Shown here one piece after another: positions 37,067 through 45,306 of a DNA stretch of 64,000 nt. A program made the translations under genes and the position numbers. Source of the stretch: JABAYQ01 sp049890095 (GTDB taxonomy: Bacteria; Bacteroidota; Bacteroidia; Flavobacteriales; UBA7312); NCBI GenBank assembly GCA_049890095.1, contig JBMHCD010000007.1, positions 1-64,000 on the forward strand, in the 5' to 3' direction. The number at the start of each line of letters is the position of its first letter. Position 1 is the first letter of the stretch. Below the pieces are notes generated by a model that was not told the origin of the DNA, made no database searches, and worked only from the letters and a program-made list of their open reading frames with translations.

Positions 37067-38047
37067 TTATTTTAAAAAAGATGGAGAGTCATAAAGTTCA
37101 TTTTTGTCATTCTGAAATAATGCATAATTGAACCATGGATGAACTGCATATGCGCCATGTTCTCCCTTTTTATTAACAGCCAAATAACCAATTTGAATAT
37201 CTTTATAATTTTGATTTTTAGTAATTCTGGCAACTGCTTGTTCGCAAGCTTCTTGTGGTGAAGCTCCTTGTCGCATTAACTCAACTACTAAAAAGGAACC
37301 AAGTGTTTTAATAACTGCTTCCCCCATGCCAGTTGCACAACAGCCTCCTACTTCATTGTCTACAAAAAGTCCAGCTCCTATAATTGGAGAATCTCCAACT
37401 CGACCGTGCATTTTCCACGAAAGTCCAGATGTCGTACAAGCACCCGAAATATCACCATTTTGATCTAGTGCCAAAAGACCTATTGTATCATGGTTTTCTA
37501 CATTAATAATAGGCTCATATTTTGCGTTTATTTTCCATTCTTCCCATTTCTTTTTAGCTTCTTGGGTTAGTAAATTTTCTTTTTCAAACCCTTTGGAAAG
37601 AGCAAAGTCTAACGCTCCCTTTCCTGAAAGCATTACATGAGGTGTATCATCCATAACTTTTCTAGCTACAGAAATAGGGTGTTTAATATGTTGTAAAAAA
37701 GAAACCGCTCCACAATTTCCTTTGTGATCCATAATACAGGCGTCTAAGGTAACTTTCCCGTCTCTATCAGGTAGGCCCCCATACCCTACCGACATCGATT
37801 TAGGATCTGCTTCAGGAACTCGTACTCCTACTTCAACTGCATCTATGCTTTTACCTCCATTTCTCAACACATCCATTGCTGCTACATTTGCTTCTAAACC
37901 ATGATTCCATGTTGAAATAACTAAAGGATATCCTTTAGATGAATTAGGGTTTGTTTTTGCAGCGTTAAAAGATGAAAGCTTAGGAATAAAAAATGTTCCT
38001 AATGCACCTAATGCAGTTCCCTTAATAAAGTTTCGTCTACTACTCAT
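37067..38047 (-). CDS. glycosylasparaginase (N4-(beta-N-acetylglucosaminyl)-L-asparaginase)
   Basis: An Ntn hydrolase of 326 residues that cuts the GlcNAc-Asn bond of glycoasparagine. It has a Tat-type signal (S-R-R-N-F-I-K-G). Autocatalytic cleavage is expected before Thr188 in N-H-D-T-I-G-L-L-A-L-D, the exact family motif. The substrate loop G-R-V-G-D-S-P-I-I-G-A-G and G-C-C-A-T-G-M-G-E follow. It is a periplasmic enzyme completing N-glycan removal with the GH92 protein nearby. Confidence 0.93.
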   Translation of the reverse strand: MSSRRNFIKGTALGALGTFFIPKLSSFNAAKTNPNSSKGYPLVISTWNHGLEANVAAMDVLRNGGKSIDAVEVGVRVPEADPKSMSVGYGGLPDRDGKVTLDACIMDHKGNCGAVSFLQHIKHPISVARKVMDDTPHVMLSGKGALDFALSKGFEKENLLTQEAKKKWEEWKINAKYEPIINVENHDTIGLLALDQNGDISGACTTSGLSWKMHGRVGDSPIIGAGLFVDNEVGGCCATGMGEAVIKTLGSFLVVELMRQGASPQEACEQAVARITKNQNYKDIQIGYLAVNKKGEHGAYAVHPWFNYALFQNDKNELYDSPSFLK

Positions 38048-38051
38048 TGTT

Positions 38052-38059
38052 GAAAGGTA
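38052..38059 (-). promoter_or_regulatory. near-match -7 element, 4 nt before the glycosylasparaginase ATG
   Basis: TACCTTTC on the minus strand matches TAnnTTTG at five of the six defined bases. It has the same 4-nt spacing to the ATG as the exact boxes in front of thiL, cutC and two other genes. Confidence 0.4.
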
Positions 38060-38160
38060 TTACATAGTAAGTAACTAAATAAATTAATATACTTTACTGA
38101 ACGTTGACTGTAAATCTTGTGTATAATCATCTATAAAATTCTTATTGATTTTTAAAAATT

Positions 38161-38676
38161 TCAATCCATTTGATGATTTATATTCACTTTTTTTAACTCT
38201 TTGTAATAAGAATCAATTCTAGCATGAGCTGTTCCATCTATTAACAATATAACTATGAGCATAGCTATTGTTGTTATACTTATTGCTCGCCAAATTGGTG
38301 TACTAGCAAAAACAATAAGTAAAGCAGCAATCGCAATTATAATCGGAATGGATTTAAAAACTACGGTTTGATACTCTTTTAATGTTCTTTCAGCTCGATC
38401 AATTTCAGATTGAACGAACAAAGAAGAATCTGCTTTATATGCTCTTTCAAATTCCGAAATCCTGTATTTATTTGTGAAAAACAATCCTATTCCTATGATT
38501 AAAAGCAAAAGTCCTGAAATTAAAGTTGGTATAACATAAGCTTTTGCAATTTCTGTTTTGCCTAACTGCCAAAAACCAAAACTTGCCACCAAAAAAAGGA
38601 CTGCAAAAACAATAAAAAATCGAGTAGAAAAGACCTCTGCTTGTGCCCATTCTGTTGCTAATTTTAATACATCCAT
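38161..38676 (-). CDS. uncharacterised inner-membrane protein
   Basis: 171 residues with four predicted transmembrane helices (near 20-35, 47-68, 107-125 and 129-147). A charged central segment (R-I-S-E-F-E-R-A-Y-K-A-D) lies between helices 2 and 3. I do not recognise a family. It lies 13 bp downstream of cutC on the same strand, so they may be co-transcribed. Confidence 0.7.
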   Translation of the reverse strand: MDVLKLATEWAQAEVFSTRFFIVFAVLFLVASFGFWQLGKTEIAKAYVIPTLISGLLLLIIGIGLFFTNKYRISEFERAYKADSSLFVQSEIDRAERTLKEYQTVVFKSIPIIIAIAALLIVFASTPIWRAISITTIAMLIVILLIDGTAHARIDSYYKELKKVNINHQMD

Positions 38677-38689
38677 AAGTTTATTTTAT

Positions 38690-39376
38690 TTATAATTCTT
38701 CAAAGTTCTCTAAAAAATTTTCTACCAATTCTATCTGGGTTCTTCTTGGAGGATCTTGTTTTTTGTCTGTTGCTGACATATGAAATTCCTTAAGTCCATG
38801 TGCATACAGCTGCAAAGCAGAAACAACATCCAAAGCTCCTCCAGCAATAATACTAATTTCTGAATCGGATAAATCATAAAGTTGTTTTATATTTTCAATT
38901 CCTTCTTTTACCGAAGTTTGCCTCCCAGAAGTTAAAACACTAGAGCAACCTGTACTAATTACATCCATTAAAGCCTTTTTTGAATCTTTTACTTCATCAA
39001 AAGCCCTGTTAAAAGTAACCGACATTAGTCCAGCCGCCTTTACCATTCTTTTGGTTTTTTCTATATCTATATTGAAGTTTTTGTCTAATGCTCCAACAAC
39101 AACTCCATCACAACCAACTTGTTTACAAAAATCAATATCTTGTATTATTTGTTCCATTTCGAGCTCAGAATAACAAAAATTTCCTGCTCTAGGACGAATA
39201 AGTACAAACAAATCTACTTCTAACACTTCACTTGCCATGCATATTGCTGCAGCAGATGGAGTAGTTCCTCCTAATTCTAAATTGGCACAGAGTTCTATTC
39301 TGTGAGCCCCTCCAGCCTGACCATTAATGGCAGATTCTACTGAATTTGCACAACACTCTAATTTAATTTTTGACAT
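38690..39376 (-). CDS. cutC: CutC family protein
   Basis: A TIM-barrel protein of 228 residues, historically linked to copper homeostasis though its enzyme activity is unsettled. Family motifs: E-C-C-A-N-S-V-E-S-A, A-H-R-I-E-L-C-A-N-L-E-L-G-G-T-T-P-S, I-R-P-R-A-G-N-F-C-Y-S, F-N-R-A-F-D and L-T-S-G-R-Q. The promoter and the upstream terminator are packed into 47 bp before its ATG. Confidence 0.92.
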   Translation of the reverse strand: MSKIKLECCANSVESAINGQAGGAHRIELCANLELGGTTPSAAAICMASEVLEVDLFVLIRPRAGNFCYSELEMEQIIQDIDFCKQVGCDGVVVGALDKNFNIDIEKTKRMVKAAGLMSVTFNRAFDEVKDSKKALMDVISTGCSSVLTSGRQTSVKEGIENIKQLYDLSDSEISIIAGGALDVVSALQLYAHGLKEFHMSATDKKQDPPRRTQIELVENFLENFEEL

Positions 39377-39380
39377 AGAC

Positions 39381-39388
39381 CAAAAATA
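39381..39388 (-). promoter_or_regulatory. cutC -7 element, 4 nt before the ATG
   Basis: TATTTTTG on the minus strand, an exact match, separated from the cutC ATG by 4 nt. A TTG (CAA at 39412-39414) 23 nt upstream lies inside the stem of the preceding gene's terminator. Confidence 0.65.
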
Positions 39389-39390
39389 AA

Positions 39391-39423
39391 AAAAAGACCT
39401 TGATCGTTAATCAAGGTCTTTTT
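39391..39423 (-). terminator. terminator of the TonB-type barrel gene
   Basis: Stem AAAAAGACCTTGAT / ATCAAGGTCTTTTT with a 5-nt loop begins about 20 bp after the stop at 39445. The stem is strong and flanked by T-rich sequence on the minus strand. It immediately precedes the cutC promoter. Confidence 0.9.
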
Positions 39424-39444
39424 ATATTTATAAAAAATAAGCTT

Positions 39445-41922
39445 TTAAAATTCACTGTCTCCTCCTTGCATTAAATCATCATTTTTAATATTAGTATTTT
39501 CTTTTATAGAATTAAACCTTAGCTCACCAAAAGTATATTTAAAACTAATTCCAATAGATCTAAACAAGACATCTCTTTGTTCAAAAATATAAAAATCATC
39601 TCCTGTAGTTTCCGTAACAAAAGGCTTATAGTTTTTAAACGGCTCCGTAAACCTAAGACCAATAGAGCCTTTTTTATTGCTAAATTCTTTTTTGAACCCT
39701 AAACTAAACATAGAAAATCCAGGAGAAAAACCTTGAGAAGTTTGGTTTGGAGATCTAAAAAACCCATACGTTTCTGCCTTATATCCTTTTCCTAAATCAT
39801 AATTACCTCCCATATTCCAATTATACAATACTCGACCAATATCCCTAGTTGTTGTTTGATAAGTAAAAAGATTAAATCCACCCCTCAGGCTTAACTCACC
39901 TAATGAAATAGATCCATAATAATTGAATCCTATTGAATTGTTTTGTGAAAGGTTTTCAAATCGAGTAACATAAACAGAATCTTCAAATTCAGTGTAAGCC
40001 TCGATTAGGTCAACGGATTTTTTTGCAAATAAATAATAACTGCCTTTATACTTTCTATCAAAACTATTATATCCAATCTCTAATTGATGAGTTAAAGCTG
40101 GTTTTAAAAACGGATTCCCTACACTTACATTAAATTGATCTGTATTTGAGCTATTAGTGTTAATAAATCTCATTCCAGGTCTTGAAATCCTTTTACTGTA
40201 ACTAGCTTTTATAGATTTCATCATATCTATCTTTTTAGAGAGAATTAGATTTGGTAAAATAGTAAGGTAATCATTATCAAACGATTCTCTTTGATTCTGT
40301 ACCCAGCTATCATTGTTTTTGGAATTCCATTTACCATTAATTTCTGTACTTTCAGCTCTAAGTCCAGCAACTAAACCTATATCCTTTGTTAGTTCCCATT
40401 TAGTAGAAATATATAATGCTGATACATCCTGTTGGTAATCAAATTGTTCTAAAGGAACCGTGTAAACTATAGAGTCGAAAGTAGAATATTGATTAATCAT
40501 ATTTCTATTTATGTACTTTGCTCCCAATTCTATTGTATGCTTGTCCTTTAATGGATGAGTATAATCTATCTGAAAGGTATAGGATAACGGACTTCCATCA
40601 TTTTTATTTATTGTACTGTCTACAGCTAAGGATTGTGAATTTAACTGATAAACATTATAATCTTCGTCAACAATATCATTTCCCAACTGAAATGCAAACC
40701 TCAACTCCCTATCTTCGTGGTCTGAAAACTGTTTTACATAATCGGTCGTCCATTCATAACCATATCGAAGACTTTTAGTATTAGTATATCTACTGGTATC
40801 TTGTACAATAAAGGCGAATTCATCCAAAAATTCGTCTGATAAAATACTAGTATATGTACTGTCAAAAGCCCACTCTTCATTAGTTTGTCTGTTTCCTCTT
40901 AAATTGACACTAGAGACAATACTATTGTACGGATTGATATTGTAAAAAATTTCAGAAGAACCTCCAAAACCAATCCATTGACCTTTAGTTTGTGCATTTT
41001 GGAAAATCGTTTGTTCTTCGATAAAGTTTTTTTGATATCTAGTTTCTTGCCCCGACAAAGGCCAACCGTATCTTGCAGAAGCTCTAGCAGAAATACCAAA
41101 TTTATCTGTTCCGTAATTAATATCTGCCGATTGCCTGTTTACTCTTGTCCCTACAGAGCCTCTTATTGAGCTTTTGAAACCACGAATACTTTTCTGTTGA
41201 GTAATAATATTTATAATTCCTGAGCTTCCTTCTCCCTCATATTTTGCTGTTGGACTAGTAATAACTTCTACACTTTTTACCTGATCAGCTGGTATCATTT
41301 GAAGCGCATCTGCTGCTGAACTAGAAAAAAAAGTTGACTCTTTTCCATTTACCAAAAACTTAACATTAGAAGACCCTCTTAGACTAACGTTTCCTTCTAA
41401 GTCGACCGATAAAAGAGGTGTTTTTCGTAATACGTCTGTAGCATCGTCCAAAGATTCATTAAGGTCGTTTTCTGCATTATAAACGATCTTTTCCATTTTA
41501 CTTTCATAAATCGGTTTATCTTCCACAATTGAAACAGCATCCAAAGAAACTGCACTAGGCTTTACTTTCACTTTTTTAAGATAAACAAAGGTTTTATTTT
41601 TATTTAACTCTACCTCAACTCTGGTCTGTTCATATCCAATGTAATTGATTAAAAAGTAATAAGGTGATAGGCCTAACTCCTTAAATTCAAATGTTCCTTT
41701 ATCATCAGAAATTGTTCCTTCCATTAAGATATCGTTCATTCTAAAAAGTCGAACATTTGCAAATGATAATGCTTCTCCTGTTTCAGCATCTACCAACTTT
41801 CCCGATATCTTACCATTGTGTAAGGCAGCATTCGACCCTCTACCGCCAAATGACACACCTGGCGGCTGAGCCCACGCCAAAAGCGAAACAAAAAAAAGTG
41901 TTAGTGTTAAGTAATTTTTCAT
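39445..41922 (-). CDS. TonB-dependent-receptor-like outer-membrane beta-barrel protein
   Basis: 825 residues. A signal peptide ends L-L-A-W-A-Q, then a carboxypeptidase-regulatory-like domain (about 36-110, G-K-L-V-D-A-E-T-G-E-A-L), a plug domain (about 125-240) and a C-terminal barrel of the OMP_b-brl_3 type (about 370-810). There is no SusD partner gene, so it is not a classic SusCD pair. These proteins take up unknown substrates or act in surface assembly. It has its own -7 element 4 nt before the ATG and its own terminator. Confidence 0.9.
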   Translation of the reverse strand: MKNYLTLTLFFVSLLAWAQPPGVSFGGRGSNAALHNGKISGKLVDAETGEALSFANVRLFRMNDILMEGTISDDKGTFEFKELGLSPYYFLINYIGYEQTRVEVELNKNKTFVYLKKVKVKPSAVSLDAVSIVEDKPIYESKMEKIVYNAENDLNESLDDATDVLRKTPLLSVDLEGNVSLRGSSNVKFLVNGKESTFFSSSAADALQMIPADQVKSVEVITSPTAKYEGEGSSGIINIITQQKSIRGFKSSIRGSVGTRVNRQSADINYGTDKFGISARASARYGWPLSGQETRYQKNFIEEQTIFQNAQTKGQWIGFGGSSEIFYNINPYNSIVSSVNLRGNRQTNEEWAFDSTYTSILSDEFLDEFAFIVQDTSRYTNTKSLRYGYEWTTDYVKQFSDHEDRELRFAFQLGNDIVDEDYNVYQLNSQSLAVDSTINKNDGSPLSYTFQIDYTHPLKDKHTIELGAKYINRNMINQYSTFDSIVYTVPLEQFDYQQDVSALYISTKWELTKDIGLVAGLRAESTEINGKWNSKNNDSWVQNQRESFDNDYLTILPNLILSKKIDMMKSIKASYSKRISRPGMRFINTNSSNTDQFNVSVGNPFLKPALTHQLEIGYNSFDRKYKGSYYLFAKKSVDLIEAYTEFEDSVYVTRFENLSQNNSIGFNYYGSISLGELSLRGGFNLFTYQTTTRDIGRVLYNWNMGGNYDLGKGYKAETYGFFRSPNQTSQGFSPGFSMFSLGFKKEFSNKKGSIGLRFTEPFKNYKPFVTETTGDDFYIFEQRDVLFRSIGISFKYTFGELRFNSIKENTNIKNDDLMQGGDSEF

Positions 41923-41926
41923 GGGG

Positions 41927-41934
41927 CAAATTTA
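41927..41934 (-). promoter_or_regulatory. barrel gene -7 element, 4 nt before the ATG
   Basis: TAAATTTG on the minus strand, then CCCC, then ATG: an exact TAnnTTTG with 4-nt spacing. It shares a 47-bp divergent region with the DUF2461 gene. Confidence 0.65.
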
Positions 41935-41957
41935 CTGCTTTTTATTCTTAATTATTT

Positions 41958-41965
41958 TATTTTTG
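41958..41965 (+). promoter_or_regulatory. DUF2461 gene -7 element, 4 nt before the ATG
   Basis: TATTTTTG, then ACTC, then ATG at 41970. It is the mirror image of the promoter of the divergent barrel gene, with the same 4-nt spacing. Confidence 0.65.
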
Positions 41966-41969
41966 ACTC

Positions 41970-42650
41970 ATGAAAAATATGCCTTCTATTTCTCAAAGTA
42001 CGTTAACCTACCTTTCTGAATTAAAAAATAATAATAATCGAAATTGGTTTTTAAAAAATAAGAGTAAATATCTCCTCGCTATCGATCAAATAAAATCTCT
42101 TTCTAATTATCTCACAACAGAAATAGAAGAACACGACTCCTTGGAAAAAAGTAGAGTGTTACGGATTTATCGAGATGTCCGTTTTTCTAAAAATAAAAGT
42201 CCATACAAAACTCATTTTGGTATTGGTTTTAGCCGTAGTAAACCTAACTTACGTGGTAGTTATTATTTACATATAGAACCCAAACAATCTTTTTTAGGCT
42301 GTGGGTTTTGGGATCCACAACCACAAGATTTACTACGAATTCGTAAAGAGCTGGAATATTCTGGTGATGAATTCCGGACGATCATTCAAAAAAAAGCATT
42401 CAAACAACTATGGGGAACATTAAAGGGAAATGAAGTTAAAACTAAACCAAAAGGCTTTGACATAAATCATCCAAACATAGATCTTATCAGAAAAAAACAA
42501 CTTTTGTTTAGCATCCCTTTTAGCAACAAACAAGTATTAGACAGCGGTTTTCCAGATAAAATAAACGAAGCTATTATTGAAATTAGACCTTTTTTAGACT
42601 TCATGTCGCATACTCTCACAACCAATCTAAATGGGGAGTCTATTCTCTAA
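41970..42650 (+). CDS. DUF2461 domain protein
   Basis: 226 residues. The family pattern is N-N-R-N-W-F-L-K-N-K-S near the start, R-I-Y-R-D-V-R-F-S-K-N-K-S-P-Y-K-T-H-F-G, and Y-Y-L-H-I-E-P. The family is widespread in Bacteroidota and lacks an established function. No signal peptide or membrane segment is visible. Its last 4 bp overlap the convergent hypothetical gene. Confidence 0.88.
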   Translation: MKNMPSISQSTLTYLSELKNNNNRNWFLKNKSKYLLAIDQIKSLSNYLTTEIEEHDSLEKSRVLRIYRDVRFSKNKSPYKTHFGIGFSRSKPNLRGSYYLHIEPKQSFLGCGFWDPQPQDLLRIRKELEYSGDEFRTIIQKKAFKQLWGTLKGNEVKTKPKGFDINHPNIDLIRKKQLLFSIPFSNKQVLDSGFPDKINEAIIEIRPFLDFMSHTLTTNLNGESIL

Positions 42651-43045
42651 ATTAAACTAGATTGATCTTGTAGGCGCTGTATTAACATTCCACTTATTCT
42701 TCGGTTTATCTCCGATCGATTTTGACAATAAACTTGAAGTTCATCGTCAGTAAACATAGCAATCACCACTCCAATCATCATATTTTTAAATAACTGATTT
42801 TGACCTACTGCTTTTTTTATACAATACTCTTTTTCTTTTTGAACCAAATCAGAAAACGATAACTTATATTTTTCGGTATAATTTTTAAATAAAATTAAAA
42901 AAACTTCATTCTGATATTTTAAAATAGGTCGTAATACTTGATTCTGAAATTGCTCTATTTTTTTAGACTCCATCTCGTAATCTATCTGCTCTATGATAGG
43001 ACGTAATGCTCTTATTTGTTTGTTTCTTTCTCCCAAAATAATCAA
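42647..43045 (-). CDS. conserved small protein of unknown function
   Basis: 132 residues. The start is TTG at 43045 if the family-like N-terminus is kept; an internal ATG would begin at E-S-K-K-I-E-Q-F-Q. The central F-Q-N-Q-V-L-R-P-I-L-K-Y-Q-N-E recalls a short Flavobacteriia protein family that databases sometimes label glyoxalase, which the sequence here does not support. It is mainly helical and cytoplasmic. An exact -7 element lies 11 nt upstream. Confidence 0.7.
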   Translation of the reverse strand: MIILGERNKQIRALRPIIEQIDYEMESKKIEQFQNQVLRPILKYQNEVFLILFKNYTEKYKLSFSDLVQKEKEYCIKKAVGQNQLFKNMMIGVVIAMFTDDELQVYCQNRSEINRRISGMLIQRLQDQSSLI

Positions 43046-43056
43046 TTATATAAGTA

Positions 43057-43064
43057 CAAATTTA
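43057..43064 (-). promoter_or_regulatory. -7 element of the 132-residue protein gene
   Basis: TAAATTTG on the minus strand, 11 nt before the TTG start at 43045. Its position supports initiation at that TTG rather than at the internal ATG. Confidence 0.5.
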
Positions 43065-43142
43065 GCGATATATTTTTGCTTAAATAATTGAATAAAATCC
43101 CATAATGTTTTTATAACTTTATGCTTGAAACTTAACCTTACA

Positions 43143-43607
43143 ATGAAATTTAAATTTTTAAATACTAATAAAGATTTAGTCTTTTATTCGGTAGAAGACG
43201 CCTCTTTAGATAATGTTCCTCTTTATGGAGATGGTGTCCCTGCTGGTTTTCCTTCTCCTGCCGATGATTATCTAGACATGGATCTCAACTTGCATGATTA
43301 TCTAGTTCAACATCCATCAGCAACTTTCTGTGTAAAAGCCATTGGAGATTCTATGGTTGATGCCGGAATACAAAACTCAGATGTTATGGTTGTGGATAGA
43401 GCACTCACCCCAAAAAACAACGATATTGTTTTAGCTGTAATTGATGGCGAATTTACGGTTAAGCATATTAAAAAAAATAATGACGAACTCTACCTAATGC
43501 CTGCAAACGAAAACTACAGACCTATAAAAATAACTCCCGAAATGAACTTTCAAGTTTGGGGGGTAGTTACCTTCATAATACATAAAGCCAATGCTAGCAC
43601 TAGCTGA
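43143..43607 (+). CDS. umuD: UmuD-like autoproteolytic polymerase V subunit
   Basis: 154 residues from the ATG at 43143; a TTG 18 bp upstream is an alternative. It is an S24 (LexA-type) peptidase without a DNA-binding domain. The Ala34-Gly35 cleavage site (V-P-A-G-F-P-S-P), nucleophile Ser70 (G-D-S-M) and general base Lys107 (T-V-K-H) show the correct 37-residue spacing. After RecA-stimulated self-cleavage it would activate the adjacent polymerase. Its end overlaps umuC by 17 bp. Confidence 0.93.
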   Translation: MKFKFLNTNKDLVFYSVEDASLDNVPLYGDGVPAGFPSPADDYLDMDLNLHDYLVQHPSATFCVKAIGDSMVDAGIQNSDVMVVDRALTPKNNDIVLAVIDGEFTVKHIKKNNDELYLMPANENYRPIKITPEMNFQVWGVVTFIIHKANASTS

Positions 43608-44844
43608 TTGTAATAATTTTTACGCTTCTTGCGAACGAGTATTTCAGCCCAAGCTACAAAATAAGCCTGTGGTTGTCCTCTCTAATAATGATGGATGTAT
43701 TATTGCTCGTAGCAATGAAGCAAAAGCATTAGGAATTAAAATGGGGGAGCCTGCCTTCAAACTAAAACCAATTATAAAAAAAGAAAATGTTCATGTGTTT
43801 TCTTCTAACTTTACTCTATACGGAGATATGTCTAAGCGAGTAATGAGTACCATGAGAGAAGAAGTAAAACGCATGGAAGTATATTCCATAGATGAAGCCT
43901 TCATGGACTTTAAAAACGAAGGAAGTCCCAAAGAAAAAGCTATTGCTATAAGAAAAAAAGTAATGCAATATACAGGCATCCCTATCTCTATAGGTGTTGC
44001 TCCAACAAAAACATTGTGTAAAGTTGCAGGTTTAATCGCCAAAAAATATACTTCAACAGGTGTTTTTGTTTTAGACGAACCCTTGTTAATAGAACGAGCA
44101 TTAAAGTGGTTGCCGATAGACGAACTTTGGGGAGTTGGACGAAAACACGCCAAGCTTCTAAACAATTTTGGAATAAAAACAGCATTTGATTTGTGTAAAG
44201 CAGATGATAGTTGGATAAAAAGACGCTTATCTGTAGTAGGTTTGAGAATGGTAAAAGAATTAAGAGGAATCCCCTGTTTTGCATTAGAAGAGAACGCCAA
44301 GCAAAAAAAGAATATTTGTACTTCAAGATCTTTTGGAAAAGAAATTTCTCAACTCCACGAACTCAAGGAGTCAATAAGTAGCTTTGCCAACGACTGTGCT
44401 TACAAATTACGACAACAAAAAAGTTGTGCAACAAGAATTACTGTTTTTATCACTACTAATCCTTTTAAACCACAGGCAAAACAATATAAAGGTATGACAA
44501 GCCTAACAATGGATAGCCCGAGTAATGACAGCATCCAAATCGTTCGGCTTGCCCTAGAAGGGTTGAATAAAATATATCGAGATAATCACGTTTATAAAAA
44601 AGCAGGTATTATTGTTAGCGATATTGTACCACAATCTCAACAACAGCTCAGTTTATTCGAATCTATAAATAGAAAAAAACATCAAAAAATAATGTCTTCC
44701 ATCGATCAAATTAATGATCGAATGGGAAAAAACAAAGTTAGGTTAGCTGTACAAGGATACAAGGCAAGCTGGAATATAAAACAAGAAAAACTCTCTCCAT
44801 GTTATTCTACTAGAATAAAAGACGCTTTAATAGTAAAGTTATAA
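43591..44844 (+). CDS. umuC: Y-family translesion DNA polymerase, UmuC
   Basis: 417 residues. The catalytic acidic residues are Asp6 (A-L-A-D-C-N-N-F-Y) and Asp101/Glu102 (Y-S-I-D-E-A-F). A little-finger domain and a C-terminal tail with Q-Q-L-S-L-F, a likely beta-clamp-binding motif, follow. It forms an error-prone polymerase with UmuD. It is directly coupled to umuD by overlap. Confidence 0.95.
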   Translation: MLALADCNNFYASCERVFQPKLQNKPVVVLSNNDGCIIARSNEAKALGIKMGEPAFKLKPIIKKENVHVFSSNFTLYGDMSKRVMSTMREEVKRMEVYSIDEAFMDFKNEGSPKEKAIAIRKKVMQYTGIPISIGVAPTKTLCKVAGLIAKKYTSTGVFVLDEPLLIERALKWLPIDELWGVGRKHAKLLNNFGIKTAFDLCKADDSWIKRRLSVVGLRMVKELRGIPCFALEENAKQKKNICTSRSFGKEISQLHELKESISSFANDCAYKLRQQKSCATRITVFITTNPFKPQAKQYKGMTSLTMDSPSNDSIQIVRLALEGLNKIYRDNHVYKKAGIIVSDIVPQSQQQLSLFESINRKKHQKIMSSIDQINDRMGKNKVRLAVQGYKASWNIKQEKLSPCYSTRIKDALIVKL

Positions 44845-44851
44845 AAATTTT

Positions 44852-44859
44852 TACCTTTG
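44852..44859 (+). promoter_or_regulatory. -7 element upstream of the CTD remnant gene
   Basis: TACCTTTG, an exact TAnnTTTG, 25 nt before the ATG at 44885 and right after umuC. No good -33 TTG was found, so it may or may not be functional. Confidence 0.45.
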
Positions 44860-44884
44860 TAAGAACACTTAAAGTTTATTGAAC

Positions 44885-45241
44885 ATGAAAATTGCTTACG
44901 CTGCTATAATTTTATGTGTTATTGAAGAATCATCTAACGGATGTTATTCCGATACAATATGTATAACTATTGAAACAAATACAACATCCATAAATGATAA
45001 TAATTATGGTATACAGATTTACCCAAACCCTATGACCAACTATAGTTTTGTAAAAATAGAAAATACAAGCTATTTTGATTATCTAACACTACTAGATATA
45101 AGAGGTCGGATTTTAAGACATTATACTATTGAAAATAAAACGTCATTAAAAATAGATAAAAACGAGCTTTCAAAAGGATTATACTATTTGAGATTTAGTG
45201 GCGATACAGAAAACATATACAGGTCCATTGTCATAAAGTAA
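44885..45241 (+). pseudogene. 5'-truncated T9SS protein: PKD tail plus sorting domain only
   Basis: The 118-residue frame begins with a short hydrophobic stretch that reads like the last strands of a PKD domain (L-C-V-I-E-E-S-S-N-G-C-Y-S-D-T-I-C-I-T-I). A complete type A T9SS C-terminal sorting domain follows (I-Y-P-N-P near 47, G-L-Y-Y-L-R-F near the end). No functional domain precedes the CTD and no convincing signal peptidase site is visible, so it looks like the surviving 3' end of a large secreted protein. A TACCTTTG box upstream leaves open that it is expressed as a mini-protein. Confidence 0.65.
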
Positions 45242-45262
45242 TTATCTTTTCTAATAAGTTGT

Positions 45263-45270
45263 TAAATTTG
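45263..45270 (+). promoter_or_regulatory. -7 element upstream of the GNAT-like gene
   Basis: TAAATTTG, an exact match, 36 nt before the TTG start of the acetyltransferase-like gene. It may drive that gene. Confidence 0.5.
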
Positions 45271-45306
45271 TAGCCTCAAAAACTACAACACATTAAACGA
45301 GCAACT

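Noticed and set aside
43791..44326. Two long minus-strand frames inside umuC
   Set aside because: They are antisense to catalytic motifs of a clear Y-family polymerase; no initiation signal or family similarity.
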